Source: Watersipora subatra
Lineage: Eukaryota; Bryozoa; Gymnolaemata; Cheilostomatida; Watersiporidae
DNA: 64,000 nucleotides
Reading direction: 5' to 3'
Assembly: GCF_963576615.1 (NCBI RefSeq)
Contig: NC_088717.1
Location: 52,367,026 to 52,431,025, forward strand
Position numbers and translations under genes: made by a program. Shown piece after piece: positions 26,601 through 38,600 of the stretch; position 1 is the stretch's first letter; each line of letters starts with the position of its first letter. The notes under the pieces were generated by a model. That model did not search any database, had not been told where the DNA came from, and worked only from the letters and a program-made list of their open reading frames with translations.

Positions 26601-29600
26601 TCTGCAGTTTCTGTTGCGAGATGGTGTGCTTTTTTGTAATATATACACTGCTCGCTTTCTTCTCACCATCGCCTATCGCAATGCTCGGAGTGCCCGTGCA
26701 AGTTCTGTAGTCGCTGTAGTTCTGTAGTACTCGTAGCTAGAAAAAAAGTAAAAGTAACTCAGCTGTGGAAGGAAATGAACATGTTTACTATCACAAACAG
26801 TGGCAAATCCAACGTTTTCAATCCTTTCACTGAAGTAGACTCATTCATGCGCTTTCCATGGTCGACCGCCGTAAACACATTTTTGCGACTTTCCCAGCAA
26901 TTGCTAGCAACTAAATTTTATTATTCATTGATAACATAACCAACGATCTTTAAGACTTTCATAGTAGTGACAGTGTTGTCCAAAGATTTCTCTATAAAAT
27001 TAGCCTAAAATCTAATTTTTAAATCTTTGTTTGAGAATTTCCAACTTAAAAATGAAGATTTTTTTGTGTGAGTTCATTAAATTCGTCCGAGTTAAAAAAC
27101 AAATAACTACTTATGTTGATGACATTATAGCCATTTCAGATTTTTGTGATAACACAGATAAGTAAAATGCACAATGTATAAATACAATGAATTTTTTTGC
27201 ATAGCAGTGCTTGTTAACACATTGGCAAAATCTACTATATAACCAAAACAAACGTTCTAGATGGAGTTTCAAATTGAAAAAATATCATGAAGCAATATCG
27301 GCAAAATGGCTGGCAGTAGGCCGATAGCTAAATTTGTACATGGACGCAAGGGAAAAGGTTATGTAGTAGAACTGTGGCAATTCATAGGCAATACAACATT
27401 GAATAAGACGTAGGCCTACTAACCTTTTCGATGTAGAAATGTAGTAGGTGAGAACTGCGTTTTCCAGTGACCGCAAGAAACCTACGTTCGCGTGACCTTC
27501 TCGGTACACGTTGGCAGTAAATATTAATCGCATGTAAATTACTATTCATTAATTTATTTAATGATTAGTACATTTGTATACTCAGGACAGTGCTATTTAA
27601 CACGGCAGCAATTTTGCTGTTTCAAACGCACCAATGTCGTTGGGCGCCGTAAAGAAGCGCGCTAACCAGATATGACGTGTGCTGTGTAAAAACGATGAAT
27701 AGGTTATGTATAGTGGCGTGTACTAACCGTAGATTCTCGTTAACGCGCCCTAGATACCGAGTAGCGGCTAATAGTCAAAAAAGTACGGTACTCTATAAGG
27801 TGGACACTCAATCACACAGACAAGGATTGCCGTTTATATAGTAGATATATAATTGTTAGAAACAAGAGTTTAAAGAAGAATAATAAAGAAATGGCACTCA
27901 ACGCATCAAGTGTAGAATATAAATTTGTTTCAGAGAGATATAGATCTGTTACCATCAAGTGATCATACATAGACATTAGACATACGTACGTTGTAGGCCA
28001 GGATTTGTGAGACTCAACTTCTCCTATGTTATGACCGAGGAACAAGTAGACTTCATCATTGAAGCTGTCAAGATGGTTGCCACAGTTGGTTGGAAGCTGT
28101 TGCCACGGTGAGAGAAACTACCTGAAATGGCGTTAGTTATGGTGGTACAATTAGTTAGAAGGTCTTTTTATTAGCTTCTCAAGCTGTTAGTTTACCACAA
28201 ATGTCACATATATATGATTTGTTAGTAGTGAGTGTTTCACATATCTGTTTCACATATCTGTTTTACATATCTGTTTCACATATCTGTTTCACATATCTGT
28301 TTCACATATCTGTTTCACATATCTGTTTCACGTAGCTGATAAAGTTCATCATGTTGATGTTGTAACCAATTACAGGGAGTTGGGGCTGATGTATCCTGGG
28401 CAAAATACTGGCTATATATATATGGACTAGCTGTCCTGCTCGGTAATAAAAAGTTTTTGGACAGAAAATTGATTTGTATTTAATATATAACAACGTTTGC
28501 CGTTCTAACTTTCAAACTACATATCATGATATAAGTGTTTTGTGTAGTTGAAATAATTTAAGAGCGAAAATGGAAACAACTGTAAAGGCTTTCAAACTTT
28601 GTCAAACGACTTTAACTTTTAAACTTCATATCATGAGGAAAAGGTTTTTGCAGGGCAACTAAATTAAAAATAAATAAACCACTGTCAAGGTTTTTAAACA
28701 TCTGTAAGTTTAAAATTTCATAACTTGAAAAAAGTGTTTCATTGAAATAAATTAGAAGGAAAAATAAAAATGTAAAAGTGTTTAAACGTAAATGTGAAAT
28801 AATTAGAGAGTAATGGCTAAATATAGTCTATTTCATATTTTACGATTACAATAAAAGTTACTTGGTATACAATTATATGATTTCAGTTCGTTTCAGTGTT
28901 GTCGTTTGAAAGTATCGTAGGCTATAGACATGCATAAAGTGGTATAGAAACTCATAGTCATTATCTAATGCAATCACCTTCTGGTAAAAATCATTAAAAA
29001 TAGTACAAAAATACTATGTTAACCTTGATAACTATAGGTACTTACAATGACTTTAGTGCATTTTGTGGTTATGATCTGCAAGATAATATAACATTACAAT
29101 GTACTACGCGGAGAGTTCTCACCTTCGTGACAGACATGTAACATAAATGCTGAATCTAACTTAAATGAATTTAGTTTACTAAACACATACTTGAAGGAAG
29201 TTTTAGTATGTATTTTACAAAGCTGTGCGATATGGGTTTTCTGCAGTTCGATACGATATGCAATAAATATTTATAATATCGGTATTCAATAAGATAATTG
29301 CATTCCTAATGACTAAATAATAATGTTAGTTTTCGCAGTGACATAAATGAACACTATATTGTAATGAAACCAAATGTTAGAAAACAAATGTTTTGAAATG
29401 GAAACAATCACATTATTGGTGTCTCGTTATGTCATATGAGTGGTGAGCATGGCGATGCCCAGGATTTCGTCCATTTTTAATTAAATAGACTGCAGGTGAG
29501 TGTTTAAGAGGCTGGTTCTCAGGAACTAGATAGAGTTTTGAAACTTGATATTTTTAATGACCTGGAAGACACAGCATTTGCATGTGAATTTTGGATGAAA

Positions 29601-32600
29601 TCAGCTGAAAAACATGGAAACAGCGATTACACAGACTAACAGCCACACAAACGCAGACTGACAGACACACAGCACACACCAACAGCCACACGGTCCAACA
29701 GCCATACACACCAACAGCCACACGGACCAACAGCCACACAGACCAACAGCCATACACACCAACAGACATACAGACCAACAGACATACAGACACACAGACC
29801 AACATACATACAGACCAACAGACACACCAACAGACACACAGACCAACATACACACAGACCAACAGCCATACAGACCAACAGCCACACGGACCAACAGCCA
29901 CACAAACAGATCAACGAACACAGATCAATAGACACACAGACCAACAGGCGCAGACTGACAGATACACATTGTAGTGAAGTAGTGTCTATCAATATCGATA
30001 CAAGAGTTGGTCTTCACTGCTGCCATATAAGCTGATTGGTGTATAATAATGTCTTTCATCATGCTTTCAGATATCTTTTCAACCCGACTACAGGTGAGTG
30101 GAAGGTTAGACATCATGAGATATTCACAGACAGGAGGTGGTTGGGCTACATCTCATATGCGGAGGGGGAGATATCATACCCTGACAATACGCATGACCCT
30201 AAGGCTGCCCCTGGCTACAAGGAAGTATTGGATGAGGCCACTGCGGTCCTCACCCAGTGCAAGGTAATGCATTTCACTCTACCCGTATTAAATATATGGG
30301 GGTCATCTGAGAGGTCATGCCTGAACATATTTGGTTTCTGTTGTCATTCAGTCGTTCCCCATAAATGTAGTTTTTAATTTCATGGATTTGCTGACGTTTA
30401 ACATTTACTTGTATTCCTTGACCTGATATCCCTTGATTCCCTAATATTCCTTGACCTAATATCCCTTGGTTCCCTAATATTCCTTGACCTAATATCCCTT
30501 GGTTCCCTAATATTCCTTGACTCAAATATACTTGAAACACAGTATAGCCGTTGTAGTTTGAGCAGTCAGCTGAAAGTTGTATTTTAAAACAGCTACATAG
30601 ACATAGAGATTATCTATATGCTGTTGTTTAAAACAGCTACATAAATATTGATATTATCTATAGTATGTTCATCAAATCATTTGCTGCTGCTGGGAATTTT
30701 TACTAACACAAATAAATCATAGAGAAATAATCGTTTGTTTTCCAAGATAAGTTTTAAAAAGTAAATATTGAGTAGTAATAACTGCAGTTCACATTTATTT
30801 GCCTAGAAAATTCATGTAGATAGTAAATTTTTAAACTGAAGTATCATGTGCCATTATGCATTATTTACTCTTTGGAAACCTAAACAGGCCAACTTCCCCG
30901 ATCCATTTTACTCCCGAATTTATATGTTATAAAACACTTCACAGTTTTACATTTTCAATTGTTTGCTTTTTATTGTACAGGGACTCTATTGATTTGAAAA
31001 GTTACAATTAATGACAACAATATCCAACATTTGTGGATCTTTGCAGACCTTAACTTCGTTCGCTAGCCATTAGCTCATTGAGTAACAATTGTGGAATATG
31101 ATTTTAAATTTTAGTTGCTTATAGTAGCTGAGTATCCTCAAACTTCGCTATGTATGTGTGTATTGTACCAGACCTGTTACGATTATTTCACTGTTGGTGT
31201 AACATTCTTAGCTAATCTCAAAGATAATGGAAGTATTATTGTGAGTTTTGCTATAACTATATTTACCAAGAGTTAAAATCCCGTCTCATACCAACGAAGT
31301 CAGTCATATAGGTTACAAACACCCGTTAGTATCCTCTCAATTTTATTAGCCAATGAGCCCGTTGTTAGTTATCTAAAGCATTATGGGTAGTGGCTGCTAA
31401 GAAGTGGCTAACAAGTTGAAGATGTAAACGAAAAAAACGCATAAAATCGGCAATGCTGACCTTGAATTCGTTTTCTTAAAAGACAATTTTGAGCTGAGTT
31501 ATGTTCTTGTTAGTTCGCTGAAAGCGTTAGCGATGGAGATCTAGAAAGTAAATGGTTACATCATTTCTGTCAGCGGAAAGCTTTGCATCTGATAAGCGTC
31601 ATAACTCAAAATTTATAACTTGCTCATGATTGATTGACTAGCGCCCAGGCCATCCTGCACGCCGTGAGAGATCATCATGTGTTATGTATGTGCATAATTA
31701 TTCCTCCATGCTGTAAGGTGGTCGAGCGGTGCGATAGTGTGCCTGGCCGCCAAGCTGTATATCCGAGTTCGTTTCCTTTGCGATAGATTCTTTTTCTAAC
31801 CTCTAAGCACGGCTTCAGACAGACACGGCTCGTATTATAGTAAATATATGGTAGTAGTAGTATAATAGTAGTATATACATGTACACTTACATAAAGTATA
31901 TTGTGTAGGTAGCAGTACAATCTATAACCGACAGAATTTGAAGGTATAATTGTGTAAAGGGGTAAGTCAAGGTGACAAATCGCAATTTGGTTTTGGCATA
32001 AGTCCAAATGCGTAAAGATTACTGCTGTATCTAATTGCTACATACTGTGTAATTCCACCTTGTACTATCTATACAAACTCTAGCTATGATCTGACTAGTG
32101 GTAGTCTGGTCCGTACTAGACTGTTAGGAAACTTGGAATTGGCTGTATGATTTTTTTAGTCATCGTCTCATGGCTCAGACCAGCGGATCATGTTTGGTGA
32201 CACAGACCTTCTTTGGTTTGTGCTGCCGAGTGAAGCCAATGATCTGCTGACTGGCAAACTGCAACTGCCTCTTCTCAAGCAACCCGTATTCACACCCAAG
32301 AGATATCACAGTATGTGCTCATACCATATCTCTTATATCTCTCAATCATACTTCTGACCACCCTTTATTTCATTTTAGCCTCAGCTTCTGTAGCACTCAG
32401 GGCACAACTGCAGCGTAGGGGTTAAAACATTTAGCCCAAAAACTATTCATATGTTATGAATCCCAAGCTGGTTGTTGGTGTGTCATGAATGATATGCAAC
32501 TATGGAAATGCTCATGTGATACATAGCATTCTGCCAAGTGCCAGCATGCTGAGCAGCGTGTGTGTGTGTCACTAAAGAGATGAGAATGAGTCATAATCTG

Positions 32601-35600
32601 TGTTCTCATGAGGGATTACATATCAACATCTTGATTGAAATCTTCATCTAAGTATTAAAAATCCTTTAAAAAACCCTTAAAAGCCTATGAAAGTTTATAG
32701 TTCAGGCCTTTACGCTGAGAATTAATTTTCAGTCATTTTAGAAGAATTTTATCACCAGAATGTACAATGTTGCGTTACGATAATTTGTAGTCCACCAACC
32801 CAATCTAGAACAGATTCTACGCTAGATTCTAAACGTCAATATTCATATTACCAACTAAGTTTGACTGTCTTTATAGAGTTCATCATATTCCTAGAAACAA
32901 TACTGGCACACAATGCTACCTCTTGGCCGTTCCATAAAATACTATCCTTATCTGTTTATGAAAACAAAGGTTCTCCCGAATGCTCAAAAATTTGATAGAA
33001 CCAACCGTAGAATTTATTGCATGCATCTTATATTCGGACAGAGCCATTGCTCATCCTGTACAAAATGCTTGATAGAATATCGACACACAACTGTGACTGG
33101 AGCAAGACCATTTCACATGAAACATAATAACCTGTACAATGGAGTCACTTTTCCCTCCATCATGTGTTTGGCTTAATGTTGATTATATGATTGTGTTGAT
33201 TTTTCATTTTGCATCTTATCATATCCTATTTAACAGTGTTAAAGATTATTGATGGCAGTTTTCTTGTTATTTTTGGCTTCTATTGCCGAGTCATAAGTAA
33301 TCTGTGCAAACATTTCAAGAAAAAATTTCACCTTCAAAAAAACATATCTCAATACTGATCTGTACAAATGCACATCACTGAAAAGTTAGCGGGTTTTGCC
33401 GTCACGATGTTGCATAATGAATTTGTAAAATTCTCTGCTCATTTTATCTAGAGTTGTATGAGATGCCATAGGATTTAACAAAAACAAAAGTTAAACAGAC
33501 TTTCTGACACGACTGTAAGGAATCGGCGAACAAAGTTTGTGGACAGGCCCTCAGCAACATACTTTTCTCCAACTTGGTTGTATTTTAACATAAATACTTT
33601 GACTTCAAGGTTGCATACTCTTTTGAAAGTTGATTACTTTTAGAAAGCTCCATCGTCACATAAGATCTGCCCTGCAATCCGCAAGCCGTTCAAGTAGTAG
33701 TTCAAGTAGTGACTTTGCTCTCATTATTTTTTATACTTTTTTGCGTTCTAGTGACATCCTTACGACACAGACAAATCAGGCTATTCAATCGTGTAAATTA
33801 CTCTTTCAGGTCATCACCAGGCTGGAGACACGAAAGATTTGAAGTGCATCTCTCAAGCTGCAGCACCAAGCTCTGATGAGACTCGACCGGAGAGCGTTAA
33901 ACAAGCTTGTCGTAAATGGAGGAAGGTGCCGAAGCCCCTTATGACTCTCATGATTAAGGTAGGCCACTTGTACAGAATGTGATGTCTTAACGCTATAATA
34001 AGTATATTATACTAGCTGTGCCCCCCACGGCGTTGCCCGGGTATTAAAGATCAGCTTATAAACCATTAAATGTGATGAGAGTTGCCTACCACTTGTTATT
34101 AGCCTGGCACATTGCCAATAGAAAATGGTATTAAAAATCAGCTTATAAACAATGAGAAGTGAGGAGAGTTGCCTACCACTTGTTATTAGCCTGGCACATT
34201 GCCAATGGAATATAGTATCAGAAATCAACTTATAAACAATGAGAGGTAGTGAGAGTTGCCCGCCACTTGCTATTAGCCTGGCACAATGCCAATGGAAAAT
34301 TCCAGTAAGTAACATGACGTTGCATCAGCATTGTCCAGCTACAGCTACTCTAATAATATATATAGCTGGAGGGACACACATACTTTCACATATTCCGTAA
34401 AACCTCTAATTGAACGCCACCTCTATTTGAACGCCACCCTGAGAGAAGGGTTAAAAAATAGACCGCCACTCTTCAATTGAACGCCACTTTCATTTGACCG
34501 CCACTTTGACATTATTTGATTTTTCAGAGCCCATATTATCAACTGATCAGTAGAAAAGTGTACATAAAATCGTATTTATGAATTGTTTATATCGATAACA
34601 GTTAATTCTCTCGTTGTCCTATTCCAGATTTTCGTTTTTTTCATTAAAACTTTGAAAGCAACATCGTAGCAATAATCAATCACGGTCTCAGGCTAGTAGT
34701 AGCTCTCTGTTTAGCGCGATCTTTCTACTTCGAATTAGCCTACATCTATAAAAAAACAGCTTAAATTTACGATGGTAGATGAAACGTGGAAAGCAACGCT
34801 ATAGAAATAACTACTAACTATCTCAGGCTAATAGTAGTTCCTTGTTTAACATGGTCCTAATACTTCGAAGGACATGCATATAAAAACCGGTTTGCAAGTT
34901 TTAGACCAAAGGTTATACGTTTAGCAAACAAACTTTTAGCACCCGTGCTAAATGGAGCACGTGAAATTTTTGCTCTGCCAAAAAATTGTTTAGATGCTAA
35001 TATCGACTGGTTCGGCAGTGCAGAAGAAAAGTTGAAGCCAGAAGATACGGTGGAAGGTATTGGACAACTAGAAGATGTTCGTTCCATCGAAAACAACAAT
35101 CAGAACGCAGCTATCCGAGCAAACTATGGAAATATTTTTTGGATTTAAAAACGTTGATTCTTGTTTCTGCAGTAAGTGTCATTCGTTTATGTCACTTGTT
35201 TATGAAAATGTATTTGTATCATTTGATAGATTATTGTTGTATAACTTATTAATATGCAGATTTATAGCATGTTATTTAATAGCATTTTGCAGCTATCTTA
35301 ACACGGCTTAAAATAGATCGATGTCCATAACTCCACTTCTATTGCACATAAAAAGCTAGGTTTGGCTGCAAACTGTAGCAAATATATCAGTGTGTGCAAT
35401 GAGCTATTATGCAATGATATTAAATATAGATATAAAATAAAAATATGTCTTCAACTTTAGAATGAAATGAAAATTGAAAATGCCAACAAATTGCGAAGAA
35501 GGACACAGGCTATAATAATATCGCTAGTCTATTGCAAGCAATAGATATCAACTGGTAGGGATATTTCTCGATTTCTTGATGCATATTTGTTAAGATATAT

Positions 35601-38600
35601 TTGACAAGTTAGAGGTAAGTTAGCATATTTATTGCATTCAAAATGTTTAATATCGGTCTACTGGAAAGAGGGCAAAATATAGGTGACATTCGCTTCGCCT
35701 GTAATAGGGCTAAATTTATCTTACGAAAATTTTGACGAGCCATTGGAAAAATAGACCGTCAGCCTCTATTTGAACGCGCCTCCAATTGACCGCCACCATC
35801 GAAGAGAGGGGTTGAAAAATAGAGCGCCATGGCGTTCAATTAGAGGTTTTACGGTATATGTATAGAAGATTATAACATCATTAAAAGAATGTGGCATATT
35901 TTATAGATTTGCTCATTTTTAGGCTATTAATGATTTTGGTATGATTAAAGACGGGGATAAGCTACTCATATGTCTGTCAGGAGGAAAAGACTCCCTCTCT
36001 CTTTTGCATGCACTGAAGCAATACCAGCATGTGGCCTCCAGCAAGGTCAGTTCATTGTTTTATTGACATAGGCCAGGGGTCGGCAACCTGCGGCTCCGGA
36101 GCCGTATGCGGCTCTTTCACTCCCTCGCTGCGGCTCCCTCTGACTTTGGAATTTTCTCCTCTTGTTACCATGTGCCAAGTAATTCATAAAAATATAGAAG
36201 TTTTATCACTAGATTTTGTAACATAATTTTTAAAATTGTAATATGGTGATAAATCACACATTGTCGCTTGCTATGCGTCATTATTTAAATTATGTTGTAT
36301 TATTAGTACCTTATCACATGATCGTCGTGTGACTAACATAAACGTACCAAAAAATGTACTAACTGATTCGCGCGGAAGGCCAGACCGCTACGAGTTACCT
36401 TCTGATATTATGTCAACGAACTGGGTTAATTAAACAATTAGAAACCTAGTAAGGCTGGCCAGCCACTTAGGTCTGCAATATCGTCAACAACACTACTGAC
36501 AAACAACAATACTAATACACGTAGTATACTTTATAACAATTTATTCACCAATAAAACCACTGAAATTATTTTATTGTTCTTTGCAAAAGGGTAATTTTGT
36601 TTTCTTAGTTAAATCATTAAATCAGTTTAATTCTCAGTTAAATCATTATACATGCCACAACTTTACGTTTTATGATGTAAACATTGTATAAAAACATTAA
36701 AAGCTAAACAAAAAAGTTACATGTGGTATTTATTTTTTTAATTTGAAATATGAAAGGGGGTTTGTGGCTCCCACTGCGTTCTTTCCTGTGGAAATTGGGT
36801 CCAAATGGCTCTTTGAGTGGAAAAGGTTGCCAACCCCTGGCATAGGCCTTTCGCTTAGATTTTGGCACCGTTCCTCTGGAGCCAAACAGATGATGGGACA
36901 TGAAGGAAATAACAAATAGAAGCCTTTGGTTTGAAGTTATTGCTATGAAGTAGCGATCAGTAGGAGACTACAAGAGCCTATATTCACTTAATGTGACCTA
37001 TATTCACTTAATGTGACCTATCTTTACTTAATGTGACCTATATTTACTTGATGTGATCTATATTTACTTAATGTGACCTATCTTTACTTAAAGCACATAA
37101 ATTAGTAAGTACTGTTTCAGCATATTCAGGTTTTTCAATATATTGGCTTTCAAATGAGCCATTGTTTGACATGGTGAGACAGACATTGGTTGGTGTTTAT
37201 ATGATTTCCCCAGAGCTCTACCGCGGAAATCTTCAATGGTATTGGCTCGGAGATTGTGACATCACAATTTTCATATTTGGTGTTGTGTGCTCTTACTGCT
37301 TATTTTATCGCTTACCACTTATATATTTATCAACTACGAAAATGCCGCTAGTGGCATGCGAAGGAAGGACAGTTCCAGAGAACCAATGAAGATGACAAAG
37401 GAATCAGTGTCATTAGTTCTCCATGTACAGATTATTTTTATGATAAATAACTGAGATTCCAAGCACCATACTATATTTTCCCGATGATATTATGCACTAG
37501 CCCTCTCTTTTTATTGTGATGTTGAGGGGCACGACTAAGGCTAATTAATTTCAAGCGTGCATGATCTCACAAGGGTGAAATTTACATATAGTCCTAGGGC
37601 CACGCGGTTGCAGGTCACAATTTATTCGATGTGATTTCATTACCTTTACCACCATGGGTGGTTAACAACCAGGTATGTTGTTAGTAGTCACTTCTGTTTT
37701 TGTTTAATTTTGTTGTAGAAGTCAATTTAAATAAATCAATCGTTTGGGTTGATTCACTGCACTCCATGATTGTTCAAAATAGAGAAGCTTATTGTAAATA
37801 ACTTAATCTGCCTATAAGCTAGTATCATATACAGAATGATTAATTTAACTGTCCAATACACCTGTTTTCTATTTTCCAAATACTGTAATTTTTTTTAATA
37901 TACGGTATAATCAGTATCGTCATTTTTATATTTTTTTCTGTTTGATATTTAACTACTAATTAGTTATTAGTCAAGCTATTAATCATTTCTGTATGGGACA
38001 AACAATGCCATCATGTAAAACAATGTGATAATAATTACTATAAATGTTTAAAATGAACGAAAGGATGAAAAAAGTTAACTCTAACAATCACCTGAATTCT
38101 ATTAACCCATAACATGTGTTTGTATTGGTCGGGCGTTAGCACGATCCCTGGGCATGGTTGATTATCTACAATGTTAGTTTATTATTAGCGCTCTCTGGGT
38201 TTAAGAGCACCGATTATCACAAAAAAGCGCAGCCTCAATAGCAGCGAATGGGATCGACGATTTAAGGCTAAATGATAATTATGACATCACATTGGGGAAA
38301 CAACAACCAAGTGTTTTTTTATTCCAGGACATACTTTTGACACCCTATCTTTCATAGTTTTATTATTCTTTGTGTATTGAATATAGGCTCATTCGAAAGC
38401 CAAAACTCTTATGTACTGAAATATATGATAAAAGTATTTATGTAATTGATGTGCTTTAATGTGACCTATATTTACTTAATGTGACTTATATTTACTTAAT
38501 GTGACTTGTATTTGCTTGATTTAACATATAATTACTTAATGTGACTTGTATTTACTCGATGTATAGCAACCTGAGACAAGCTCGTCACTAAATGAAAATA

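Larger units (their letters stand above)
24390..27996. other. Intron 10 of the fusion gene, filled by mobile-element remnants
   Basis: Contains a minus-oriented SINE (about 24838-25010), a fragment of the CCTGGCACATTGCCAATGG repeat (about 25345-25400), the Helitron relic at 26066-26640 and a truncated palindrome-rich element at 27583-27790. A short triplication of ACAAACAAACCATGGAC-type sequence is at 24612-24655. Confidence 0.5.
5677..28107 (+). other. Class V aminotransferase / cysteine desulfurase module of the fusion gene (exons 1-11)
   Basis: The joined exons give, in order: [20 protein letters not shown] near the N terminus; the substrate/PLP contact GNTHTTTS; a [12 protein letters not shown] helix; [34 protein letters not shown], the PLP-aspartate region; the Schiff-base lysine in [28 protein letters not shown]; then the [20 protein letters not shown] stretch ending in the CACAGPY loop. 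The last exon ([17 protein letters not shown]) closes the small domain. Every landmark of the family is present and intact, so this half should be catalytically competent. The activity could be desulfurase, selenocysteine lyase or a related beta-elimination. The loop cysteine favours persulfide chemistry. Confidence 0.85.
30071..33958 (+). other. Middle segment of the fusion protein (exons 12-14), unassigned
   Basis: About 165 residues lie between the two enzymes. Exon 12 has a charged, aromatic stretch ([20 protein letters not shown]) and then [20 protein letters not shown]. Exon 13 has [20 protein letters not shown]. Exon 14 is low-complexity and polar at first, and ends basic ([20 protein letters not shown]), running straight into the PP-loop strand. 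Part of exon 12 may be the normal C-terminal extension of this aminotransferase group. Exon 14 looks like a flexible linker plus the first helix of the PP-loop domain. No named domain is recognised. Confidence 0.6.

Noticed and set aside
26307..26639. Cys-rich plus-strand frame of 110 codons
   Set aside because: It is the shadow of the repeated minus-strand Helitron-like AETAEQ block.
29554..29992. Three Cys/Val-rich minus-strand frames of about 110 codons
   Set aside because: All arise from the CA-rich ACAGACCAACAGCCA repeat; there is no splice or codon evidence.
34007..34315. Minus-strand frame with a repeated [13 protein letters not shown] motif
   Set aside because: It is produced by the 87-bp non-coding triplication.
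34945..35148. Plus-strand frame called as a gene from a GTG start
   Set aside because: GTG starts are not expected in an animal nuclear gene, and the frame lies wholly inside a TIR element. Kept only as a possible transposase relic.
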